From assembly GCA_938044295.1 (NCBI GenBank), contig CALIRC010000050.1:1-7770 (forward strand): a stretch of 7,770 bases of DNA, in the 5' to 3' direction. The stretch comes from Minisyncoccota bacterium (GTDB lineage Bacteria; Patescibacteriota; Minisyncoccia; Moranbacterales; GCA-2747515). The notes under the pieces were generated by a model. That model did no database searches, was not told where the DNA came from, and saw only the letters and a program-made list of their open reading frames with translations. The translations under genes and the position numbers were made by a program. The stretch's first letter is position 1, and each line of letters begins with the position of its first letter. This document shows, one piece after another, positions 1 to 6,269 of the stretch.

Positions 1-99
1 GATGCGCAGTGTGTCTAGACCCATAAGCTAGCTGTGGTAGGTGTCGCAGCCGCGAGAGTGTGCACTTGGGTGTTGGGTGGTTATTTGGAGATGGTATTA
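1..99 (+). repeat. Right part of a long palindromic repeat element (copy 1, cut by window edge)
   Basis: These 99 bases are identical, base for base, to 6328-6426, the right part of the complete copy at 6264-6426, and lie in the same orientation. The window starts near the tip of the hairpin, so the left arm is outside it. The visible part holds the apical TCTAGA and AGCTAGCT palindromes, the GC-rich descending arm and the 20-base terminal arm ending in ATGGTAT. Both copies are followed by TTA, which may be the last bases of the element or a TTA target duplication. No coding frame is evident. It is probably a miniature inverted-repeat element (MITE) or a dispersed structured-RNA repeat. Confidence 0.85.
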
Positions 100-111
100 G
101 TATCAAAAATC

Positions 112-258
112 CTATTCTCCTACGATACATGACTTACGCTCTCCCTTAGTCCAACCCCATCCATCTCCATCTGTATCTATACACTCTTCAAAATCAGAAA
201 AGTCATCAGCTCTCCCTTCGATCTCCGCCTTTTTCTCTATTTCTGTACGCTGGTATTC
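112..258 (-). pseudogene. 3' remnant of a gene for a probable secreted protein with a Cys-framed Asp/Gly-rich motif
   Basis: On the minus strand the frame ending in TAG at 112-114 is open for 48 codons back to a TGA at 259-261 and has no ATG, GTG or TTG start. Its translation is strongly protein-like: a charged stretch (EIEKKAEIEGRADDF), then CIDTDGDGWGW, then a second Cys in KSCIV close to the stop. A DxDxDG loop framed by two cysteines at the C-terminus recurs in secreted bacterial proteins and resembles calcium-binding Asp/Gly motifs. I infer the tail of a secreted or surface protein whose 5' part is lost. A neighbouring frame upstream (about 240-290) also looks protein-like (VEVAVYFLENTSVQK), so a frameshift near 240-258 is possible. 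It lies after the serS-side terminator and 12 bp from repeat copy 1. Confidence 0.5.
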
Positions 259-294
259 TCAAGGAAATAGACAGCGACTTCGACTGCAAAGTAC

Positions 295-330
295 AAAAAA
301 AACCACTGCATACAACCATTATGCAGTGGT
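295..330 (-). terminator. Intrinsic terminator ending the minus-strand gene block
   Basis: On the minus strand, bases 330-320 and 312-302 form a perfect 11-bp stem (ACCACTGCATA and its complement) with a 7-nt loop, followed directly by eight T residues (the A run at 295-302 on the plus strand). This is a textbook rho-independent terminator. It follows a TAA at 345-347 by only 14 nt, and that TAA closes the in-frame extension of the upstream unknown gene. It should end transcripts coming from serS and possibly from the glycosyltransferase block. Confidence 0.85.
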
Positions 331-344
331 AAAATATTTCACTG

Positions 345-503
345 TTATACGATCCTAAGCGAACAAATTTCCAACAACGTGTCATTTTTATCGTTATTCT
401 GAGATAACATGACAAATCCGGACTCGAAATCAGTAGCAAAAAACTGTGGATTATTATAATTGGTTTTGACAATATTTGTTACAAAATTTATAAAGCAAAT
501 ATT
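345..503 (-). pseudogene. In-frame continuation of the unknown gene beyond its TGA stop
   Basis: Immediately after the TGA at 504-506 the same minus-strand frame stays open for 52 codons to TAA at 345-347, just before the terminator. The translation looks like ordinary protein (for example NNPQFFATDFESGFVMLSQ, then TLLEICSLRIV). There is no convincing start codon or ribosome binding site for a separate gene; the only ATG is at 410-408. The simplest reading is that the original gene ended at 345 and the TGA is a nonsense change that cut off its last quarter. Chance openness in AT-rich DNA, a sequencing error or stop readthrough are alternatives. TGA is an ordinary stop elsewhere in this window. 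Confidence 0.4.
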
Positions 504-974
504 TCATATACGTCCCATAAGTTGTAATAAATCATTCGCTTTTGGAGAGAAAGACACTGGGAGTGTAATATCTGACTGATACACCCCAAAACACGTTAAA
601 TCAAAAAAACTGAGGTACGTGTGAAAAAAAGTCACTGTTTTATTTCCAAATCCATCCTCTTGTGACAGTTCATACCGCCGTTGACAAACACACTCAAGAA
701 TCTGAGATACCTCCGCCTTAGTATGATCAAAATTTAAACGTGAACACAGCACTTCTAAAACCCACTTTTGTATTTTTTCCGGCGCACCATTTACTGCAGC
801 AACACCTTTTTTTGCACACACTGCCTTTATAAATTGCGCGGAAAAAAACTCAGATGCCAACAAGCACGAAGCCTGTTCAGACAAAGACTTTTGCATAACA
901 ATAAAACTCCCCTGATAAGAATCTGTCACAATGTACCATAAAAAAGTATGAATGTCAACAAAGACGCTGATCAC
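504..974 (-). CDS. Uncharacterised small protein downstream of serS
   Basis: I do not recognise this 156-residue protein. The frame opens with GTG at 974-972, overlapping the serS stop as GTGA, which suggests translational coupling. An internal ATG at 896-894 (residue 27) has a better ribosome binding site, AGGGGAG about 10 nt upstream, and would give about 130 residues; either start is possible. The body is cysteine-rich for its size, has no clear membrane span or signal peptide, and carries an acidic/polar middle (LSQEDGFGNKTV) and an aromatic stretch (FFHTYLSFFDLTCFGVY). Residues 5-14 (FVDIHTFLWY) look like the first strand of a PIN-domain nuclease, but the later acidic residues of that fold are not seen. 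The frame continues past its TGA (see 345-503), so this may be a truncated product. Confidence 0.6.
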   Translation of the reverse strand: MISVFVDIHTFLWYIVTDSYQGSFIVMQKSLSEQASCLLASEFFSAQFIKAVCAKKGVAAVNGAPEKIQKWVLEVLCSRLNFDHTKAEVSQILECVCQRRYELSQEDGFGNKTVTFFHTYLSFFDLTCFGVYQSDITLPVSFSPKANDLLQLMGRI

Positions 975-2314
975 TTCTTCGCTGTGATAACTTTCTTATT
1001 ACTATGCATAAATGGTCTGAGTACTTTTGGAATCTCTACTGAGCCATCTTTGCGTTGAAAATTCTCTAAAATCGCAATAAGAGGTCGCACAGATGGCAAA
1101 ACAGTATTATTAAGCATATAAACATGTTTAACATTTCCTGCTGCATCTTTGTACCGTGCATTCAATCTTCGTGACTGCCAATCCAAAAAATTTGATGCAC
1201 TGCCAGTCTCTCCCCACCGCTCCAGACCAGGCATCCATACTTCGAGATCAAACATGCGATACTTCCCAGCACTCATATCACCAGTACATATAGCCAATTT
1301 TCTATATGGCAACTCTAATTCCATAAGAATTTCTTCTGAAATTGCAACCATTTCCTCCTGAAGTTTCTCAGTAAGATCCACATCTGCAGGCGCAATAATC
1401 ACTTGTTCGATCTTCATAAACTCATGCACACGATAAAGTCCAGTCGTATCTCTCCCATGGCTACCTATTTCACTGCGATAACATGGAGAATAACCACAGA
1501 TACGAATCGGCAAATCCCCTTCTGCAAGAACTTGATCAGCATAGTACGCTAAAAGTGAAGGCTCCGCAGTACCGACAAGAAATTTTTTATCCTTTGCTTT
1601 TTGTCCTTTATGCTCCGTATTGAAATCATCCGCAGGCATTGATGAAGAAACCTGGAACACCTCATCTGTTGCATGATTGTACTGCGCACCAGAGAAATAC
1701 CCTGTCCCAAAAAGTGCATAATCCTTGACAAGGGTAGGTGGAATCATCGGCATGAAATCCTTAGCAATCATCTTATGCATAGCATACGTCATCATTGCCA
1801 TCACGAGCTCCGCCCCTTCATTTTTCAAGTAGTACCCTCGATAACCAGAAACAGCAGCGCCACGCTTGAAGTCGATAATATCAAGCGACTGCGCTAAGTC
1901 CACATGAGAAAGTGGATCAAAGTCATACGTCTTCTTCTCCCCTTTTTCGTAGACTGTCACATTTTCAGATTCATCGACACCCACAGGCACATCTGTAGCT
2001 GGTATTGTAGGTACCTTAACCATCAAATGCTGATATTTCTCTTGAACAGTCCGAAGTTCTGGCAATTTTACTTCAAGAGCAGCCTTAATCTTCTTCCCTT
2101 TCGCAATAATCTCACCACGCTCATCATCAGTAGCTGACTTCATCATGTCATTCAAGTCATTTTTGACAGATTTCAGTGTTTCTACCTCATTGAGAAGTTC
2201 TATACGCTCTTTGTCAATAGCTAAAAGCGTAGCAACATCTAGATCAATGTTCTTATTATTTGCCGCAACTTGAATAGCTTCAGCATTTTCCCGAATGTAC
2301 TTTATTTCCAACAT
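971..2314 (-). CDS. serS: Serine--tRNA ligase
   Basis: Class II aminoacyl-tRNA synthetase that activates serine with ATP and charges tRNA-Ser (and tRNA-Sec where present) in the cytosol. The 447 residues show the family order: N-terminal antiparallel coiled-coil arm that grips the tRNA long variable arm (about 25-100), then the catalytic core with TAEP (249-252), motif 2 from CYRSE (278-282) to RVHEF (295-299), the FDLEVWMPG segment (355-363) and motif 3 ending in R410 and ENFQ (417-420). Two details differ from common bacterial SerS: an insertion of roughly 15-20 residues before TAEP (about 225-245) and motif 3 reading NNTVLPSVRPL instead of the usual glycine-rich NGSGLAVGRTL. The ATG start matches the conserved N-terminus (MLEIKYIREN); no clear ribosome binding site precedes it. 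It ends in TGA, overlapping the next gene by 4 nt. A long RNA hairpin lies in its leader. Confidence 0.97.
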   Translation of the reverse strand: MLEIKYIRENAEAIQVAANNKNIDLDVATLLAIDKERIELLNEVETLKSVKNDLNDMMKSATDDERGEIIAKGKKIKAALEVKLPELRTVQEKYQHLMVKVPTIPATDVPVGVDESENVTVYEKGEKKTYDFDPLSHVDLAQSLDIIDFKRGAAVSGYRGYYLKNEGAELVMAMMTYAMHKMIAKDFMPMIPPTLVKDYALFGTGYFSGAQYNHATDEVFQVSSSMPADDFNTEHKGQKAKDKKFLVGTAEPSLLAYYADQVLAEGDLPIRICGYSPCYRSEIGSHGRDTTGLYRVHEFMKIEQVIIAPADVDLTEKLQEEMVAISEEILMELELPYRKLAICTGDMSAGKYRMFDLEVWMPGLERWGETGSASNFLDWQSRRLNARYKDAAGNVKHVYMLNNTVLPSVRPLIAILENFQRKDGSVEIPKVLRPFMHSNKKVITAKK

Positions 2315-2347
2315 AAAAAAATTTTCTACTAATTACAGGTAGAGCTT

Positions 2348-2458
2348 TTACGCACGTAAGTGTAACTTTAGGCAAAATCGAGGCTTTTCACGCGCCATAA
2401 TCTGCCTACGGTGAGTGAAAAACATAGATTTCGACAACAAAGTACACCAAGTGCGTAA
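2348..2458 (-). ncRNA. Candidate structured RNA (long hairpin) in the serS leader
   Basis: Read on the minus strand, this intergenic segment folds into one long interrupted hairpin. In plus-strand positions the nested pairings are 2451-2458 with 2348-2355 (8 bp), 2443-2447 with 2360-2364 (5), 2439-2442 with 2366-2369 (4), 2427-2433 with 2373-2379 (7), 2415-2421 with 2385-2391 (7) and 2407-2411 with 2395-2399 (5), around a 7-nt loop. That is about 36 pairs in 111 nt. The two imperfect pairs are G-U on the minus strand and would be C-A on the plus strand, which points to a minus-strand RNA, the direction of serS. It ends 33 nt before the serS start. I see no T-box core (UGGNACCGCG-like) and no terminator U-run. 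It could be a cis-regulatory leader, a processing hairpin or a palindromic repeat element. Confidence 0.5.
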
Positions 2459-2528
2459 GTTCTGACAGGTTTGAAATCACGCTCTGCACCTCACTAATAC
2501 ACACCACAAAGAACGAAAAGATATACAC

Positions 2529-2537
2529 ATCTTACCA
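2529..2537 (-). promoter_or_regulatory. Possible extended -10 promoter for serS
   Basis: The minus strand reads TGGTAAGAT just after the GT4 stop codon: a TGn extension followed by a hexamer one base from TATAAT (TAAGAT). There is no clear -35 box. If used, it would start a serS transcript whose leader includes the whole hairpin at 2348-2458. It is a motif match only. Confidence 0.2.
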
Positions 2538-2547
2538 TAATTCAAGT

Positions 2548-3699
2548 TTACACGTCCTTATAAAGTGCATAGTATGCGTCTGCAGCCTTTTGCCACGAAA
2601 GATTTTCCGCAATTTTACGACTTTCTTTTCCCATTGCAAAAGCTTTTGCTGGTTGCGTAATGATACTCTCAAGTTTAGCTGCAATATCATCACTAGAGTG
2701 AAATGCAATCACATGACCATTTTTTCCTTCATGTACAAGTTCAGTACATCCTCCTGTAGGCGTCATCAGTAGTGGCAAACCAGATGCAAGTGCTTCCAAG
2801 ACATTATTACTCATGCCTTCATTGTGAGATGGCATCAAAAAAACATCTGCCTCTCTGTACATTTCTGGAGCCATTTGCTTAGTATAGTATCCTGGGAAAG
2901 ATATGCGGTGCTGCACACTGAGCGCCTGTGCATGCCCCTTCAATCGTCGCATCATCCCACCATCGCCACCAGCTACAATCATACGCACGTGAGCATACTT
3001 CTCCGCAATCGTTGCAAACCCCTCTATTGCCTCTAGAAATCCTTTGCGATAAGTAAGCCGCGCCGCACAAAGAATAACAAAATCACGCTCCTTAATTTCG
3101 ATAGAACGATTACTAGGGGTAAAATACTGCACATCAATCCCATTAAAAATCTCTAGAAACTTCTGGTTTGGCGCTGCTTTTTGCGCAAGTTCTGTAAGCC
3201 CTCTACTGTTTGTAACAACATGCGACGCACGCCACCAAATAAACCGTATAAGTGGCGTAAAAAAACGATATATAAGAACAAATCGTTCGCTATAACCAGG
3301 CACGTCAGCTCCACGAAGTGAAACAACGTATGGTTTCCGATAAAACAGTTTAATAAAGAGAGAAATCATTCCACAAGGCAATGTAAAAAAACTGTGCGTA
3401 AGGTCATACGTATATTTCCGCATAAGAGTACGAGAAAAGAAAAGAGCCTTCCAAGAATATGTAATAAGCTCCTTGTGCGATTGATAATTTAAATTCTGTT
3501 CGTTTTTTCCAATAGGAATACGATAAATTGTGATATTTGTCCCAACATACTCAACGCTTTGTTTATCATCAATTGCACTGGTCACCAAGTCAATGACGAG
3601 ATCTTCCTGATCTTTCAGAGCCAAAAAAAGCTGCTCTGTAGCATTTGCTGCACCGCCACCAAGCGGTGGATACTCATAGTTAAAAAATAGCACGCGCAT
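2548..3699 (-). CDS. Glycosyltransferase family 4 (GT-B fold)
   Basis: Retaining GT-B glycosyltransferase that transfers a sugar from a nucleotide donor to a growing surface glycan; donor and acceptor cannot be read from sequence. The 383 residues fit the family. The N-terminal acceptor domain starts with MRVLFFNYEYPPLGGGAAN, whose glycine loop (14-16) is typical, and continues to a central SRG/NGID segment (IFNGIDVQYF) that opens the C-terminal domain. The C-terminal nucleotide-binding domain has AARLTYRKG, FPGYY and the EX7E motif (E294 and E302 in EGMSNNVLE), followed by ASGLP. There is no signal peptide or clear membrane span, so it is probably cytosolic or membrane-associated. It lies 204 bp after ugd and 233 bp before serS on the same strand, so it may have its own promoter. 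The ATG start has only a weak GAG close upstream. Confidence 0.92.
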   Translation of the reverse strand: MRVLFFNYEYPPLGGGAANATEQLFLALKDQEDLVIDLVTSAIDDKQSVEYVGTNITIYRIPIGKNEQNLNYQSHKELITYSWKALFFSRTLMRKYTYDLTHSFFTLPCGMISLFIKLFYRKPYVVSLRGADVPGYSERFVLIYRFFTPLIRFIWWRASHVVTNSRGLTELAQKAAPNQKFLEIFNGIDVQYFTPSNRSIEIKERDFVILCAARLTYRKGFLEAIEGFATIAEKYAHVRMIVAGGDGGMMRRLKGHAQALSVQHRISFPGYYTKQMAPEMYREADVFLMPSHNEGMSNNVLEALASGLPLLMTPTGGCTELVHEGKNGHVIAFHSSDDIAAKLESIITQPAKAFAMGKESRKIAENLSWQKAADAYYALYKDV

Positions 3700-3829
3700 C
3701 TCAGAAATTTAATTCTTTAGTACTCACAATTCACTGCAAAAAACCGTCAAAATATAATCGCAAAAAATCCTATTCACCATAACCACAATATCTAACCTTT
3801 TGAAATTAATAATTACTTCTCCAACAAGT

Positions 3830-3909
3830 AAAAAATAGATAGTCTAGTGTCAGGGCGGAAAATAACGTGAATAGAAATAGTATCACAAAAAATTCACGAG
3901 AAACTATCT
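3830..3909 (-). terminator. Possible hairpin terminator overlapping the ugd stop
   Basis: On the minus strand, AGATAGT (3909-3903, across the ugd TAG stop) can pair with ACTATCT (3843-3837), followed one base later by six T (3835-3830). Inside it CGTGAAT and ATTCACG (3898-3892 with 3872-3866) form a second 7-bp stem. The T run at the foot of a closing stem recalls an intrinsic terminator, but the stems are short and AT-rich and the enclosed loop is large. It may be a weak attenuator between ugd and the GT4 gene, or chance. I see no convincing promoter in the rest of the 3700-3903 gap. Confidence 0.25.
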
Positions 3910-5256
3910 CTTTTTTTGAAGTAAGTTTGGACGACCAACGCTAATGTAGTCAAATCCATATTTCCGCATTTCATCATGCAAATATAGATTCCTACTATCA
4001 AAGATCACAGCATCGTTCACATCCTTGTGAATACGTAGAAAATCCGGCGCACGAAACTGTTTCCACGGCGTTGCAATAATAAGTGCGTGAGCACCAGCAA
4101 GTATATCGTACTCATTTTCGCCATAGGAAACATGAGAATCTTTTCCTACCCTCGTAAATTTCTCAAACGTCTTCATCGCCTCTGGATCATATGCAACCAC
4201 ATGAGCACCAACTGCGATGAGCTTCTCCACAATCTTCTCAGCAGGAGAAACACGTACATCATCCGTCTCCTCTTTAAAAGCAAGGCCCCACAAAGCAAAG
4301 ACCTTTCCAGAAAGATCACCATCATAATAATCAATGATTTTTTGTGTAAAGTACAGTGGTTGCTCGTGGTTAACCTGCTCTACAGCCTCCAAAAGAGATG
4401 CATCCAAACCTTCAGAATGTGACGTTCTTGCGAGTGCCTGCACATCTTTAGGAAAACACGAACCTCCATATCCTGGACCTGGGTAAATAAAGTGCTTCCC
4501 TATACGCGGATCACTGCCAATTCCGCGACGTACAGATGTGATATTTGCACCAACTTTGTCTGCTAGTCGTGAAAGCTCATTCATAAAAGAAATTTTGGTC
4601 GCCAAAAGAGCATTAGCTGCATATTTAGTGAGCTCCGCACTTGAACGGTCCATAAAAACAAGACGATTTTCTCTTTGCATAAGTGGGCGATACAGTTCAG
4701 TCATAAGCTCTATCGCTTGATCACTTTGTGTGCCAACGATTATACGATCTGGTTTTTGGAAATCAGCTACAGCACTTCCCTCTTTGAGAAATTCTGGGTT
4801 TGAAACTACATCAAAAGCATAGTCAACATCGCGAGCAGTAAGCACATCTCGCATGAGCGCCTCCACCTTCTCTCCTGTACCAACTGGAACAGTTGATTTC
4901 GTGATAACTACACGGTAATCATCCATAAAAGTAGCGACAGACTTTGCTACATCAAGCACATACTGCAAATCAGCGCTACCATCCTCCATTGGTGGTGTGC
5001 CAACTGCACTCATGATAATTTCTGACTTTTCAACAGCTTTTTGAGCATCTGTCGTAAATGTAATGCGACCTTGTTTGATATTTTCCACTAACAATTCTGT
5101 AAGTCCTGGTTCATAAATCGGACATAAACCCTCCTGAAGCTGGGCAATTTTTGTTGCATCAACATCGACGCAAATTACCCGATGTCCAACATCAGCCAAA
5201 CACACACCACTCACAAGTCCAACATATCCAGTTCCAAAAACTGCTACTGTTTTCAT
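3904..5256 (-). CDS. ugd: UDP-glucose 6-dehydrogenase
   Basis: Cytosolic enzyme that oxidises UDP-glucose twice with NAD+ to UDP-glucuronate, a precursor for acidic surface polysaccharides. The 450 residues cover the full family architecture: N-terminal Rossmann NAD domain with GTGYVG (8-13) and acidic D31/D33 at the end of the second strand; the STVPVGT segment (121-127); NPEFLKEG (153-160) with catalytic E155; the central helix with K211 and N215 (AELTKYAANALLATK); the nucleophile C267 in GYGGSCFPKD (262-271); and the C-terminal UDP-binding domain (WGLAFKEETDD onwards). All expected catalytic residues are present. The ATG directly follows the TAG of the upstream GT2 gene with no gap, so translation is probably coupled. 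UDP-mannose or UDP-N-acetyl sugar dehydrogenases are the main alternatives in the superfamily, but the motif set fits the UDP-glucose class best. Confidence 0.95.
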   Translation of the reverse strand: MKTVAVFGTGYVGLVSGVCLADVGHRVICVDVDATKIAQLQEGLCPIYEPGLTELLVENIKQGRITFTTDAQKAVEKSEIIMSAVGTPPMEDGSADLQYVLDVAKSVATFMDDYRVVITKSTVPVGTGEKVEALMRDVLTARDVDYAFDVVSNPEFLKEGSAVADFQKPDRIIVGTQSDQAIELMTELYRPLMQRENRLVFMDRSSAELTKYAANALLATKISFMNELSRLADKVGANITSVRRGIGSDPRIGKHFIYPGPGYGGSCFPKDVQALARTSHSEGLDASLLEAVEQVNHEQPLYFTQKIIDYYDGDLSGKVFALWGLAFKEETDDVRVSPAEKIVEKLIAVGAHVVAYDPEAMKTFEKFTRVGKDSHVSYGENEYDILAGAHALIIATPWKQFRAPDFLRIHKDVNDAVIFDSRNLYLHDEMRKYGFDYISVGRPNLLQKKR

Positions 5257-6189
5257 CTATTTTGTCGTTACTTTTTTTACAGAATAATTCATTCGGCCAC
5301 GTACCTTATAATAGTTTTTCGTAAGAATGTCTGCTAAAAGCCCAAAGACAAAAAACTGCACGCCAAGCATAACTAAAAACACACCCATTAGCGGCCAGAT
5401 ACGATCAGAAAGCGACGCATCAAAAAAAATCTTTACATAAGCCATCCACAGCAATATCCCAAAACCAAGTGTGATGAGAAAAATACCACCCCCACCAAAG
5501 AAGTGAATCGGTCGTGAAGCATAGGAGCGCCAAAACCAAATATAAATCATATCAGAGAAGCCTTTGATACTTCGCTTCCAATTATACTTCGTTTTTCCTG
5601 CTTTTCTTTTATGATGCGATACTTTCACTTCTTGCACAATCCATCCATCTACTTCTAAAAGCGCTGGAATGAACCGATGCATTTCTCCGTAAAGGTCGAT
5701 GTCGCGCAACGCTTCAGCCCGAAATGCTTTCAATGAACAACCACTATCATGAATCGAATCCTTTAAGAGTACCGTCCGCAAAACATTAGCAGTACGAGAA
5801 AAGAATTTTTTCATAAATGAATCACGTCGTTTATATCGCCAACCAGAAACAACATCAGCACCACGATCAATCGCAGCCAAAAGCAGCGGTATGTCAGCAG
5901 GATCATTTTGCAAATCACCATCCATCGTTACAACAATCTCACCTGCGGCTTCCTTAAATCCGGCATCAAAAGCTGCTGTCTGTCCAAAATTCCGTCGAAG
6001 CTCGATGTACACAAGTGGTGAGAGTGTTTTAGCGATGTTCTGTGAACCATCTGTAGAGCCATCATCAACAAAAATAATCTCATACGACTTTTCCAAAGTA
6101 CGACAAACAGCTTCAATTTTCGCATGAAGTTCAGAAATATTTTCCTTTTCATTAAAAAGTGGGACGACAACAGACAAATACGGCTTCAT
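5257..6189 (-). CDS. Polyprenyl-phosphate glycosyltransferase, GT2 (DPM1/GtrB/ArnC type)
   Basis: Membrane-anchored GT-A enzyme that, by family, moves a sugar from a nucleotide donor to undecaprenyl (polyprenyl) phosphate, supplying a lipid-linked sugar for use outside the membrane. The 310 residues show VVVPLFNEKENI (7-18), DDGSTDGS (42-49), RNFGQTAA (66-73), the metal-binding DGDLQNDP (90-97), HDSGCSLKA (147-155) and MHRFIPAL (170-177), all hallmarks of the DPM1-like group. Two C-terminal membrane spans (about 230-252 and 265-287) match GtrB-type enzymes rather than soluble ones. The sugar is unknown; a glucosyl, galactosyl or glucuronosyl donor would fit the neighbouring ugd and galE. It is the first gene of the minus-strand block. 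The start lacks a Shine-Dalgarno and sits behind a T-rich leader, with a candidate promoter at the edge of the palindromic repeat. Confidence 0.92.
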   Translation of the reverse strand: MKPYLSVVVPLFNEKENISELHAKIEAVCRTLEKSYEIIFVDDGSTDGSQNIAKTLSPLVYIELRRNFGQTAAFDAGFKEAAGEIVVTMDGDLQNDPADIPLLLAAIDRGADVVSGWRYKRRDSFMKKFFSRTANVLRTVLLKDSIHDSGCSLKAFRAEALRDIDLYGEMHRFIPALLEVDGWIVQEVKVSHHKRKAGKTKYNWKRSIKGFSDMIYIWFWRSYASRPIHFFGGGGIFLITLGFGILLWMAYVKIFFDASLSDRIWPLMGVFLVMLGVQFFVFGLLADILTKNYYKVRGRMNYSVKKVTTK

Positions 6190-6260
6190 TGAAAAAAAAT
6201 TAAAAAAATTTACGCATCAAAAATTCCACTCTGATGTTCACTATACGAAAAATTCTAAAA

Positions 6261-6269
6261 TTTATACCA
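6261..6269 (-). promoter_or_regulatory. Extended -10 motif at the left edge of the palindromic repeat, facing the GT2-ugd genes
   Basis: The minus strand reads TGGTATAAA, an extended -10 (TGn plus TATAAA, one base from TATAAT), formed by the outer end of the repeat (ATGGTAT) and the adjoining bases. It would start a transcript about 65 nt before the GT2 start codon, the right place for this operon. No good -35 is visible; extended -10 promoters can work without one. A second weaker hexamer, TATAGT at 6245-6240, lies closer to the gene. Confidence 0.35.

Noticed and set aside
206..472. Minus-strand 88-codon open frame with a TTG start
   Set aside because: It runs straight through the intrinsic terminator hairpin, and two other minus-strand frames over the same bases give more protein-like sequence.
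504..506. Reassignment of UGA to Gly or Trp (as in SR1/Gracilibacteria or mycoplasmas) to explain the internal TGA
   Set aside because: TGA ends serS and the DUF4349 gene at normal family positions with gene overlaps, and the large genes have no internal TGA.
2315..2547. T-box riboswitch controlling serS
   Set aside because: No T-box consensus, specifier loop or terminator/antiterminator pair is visible; the region is a single long hairpin.
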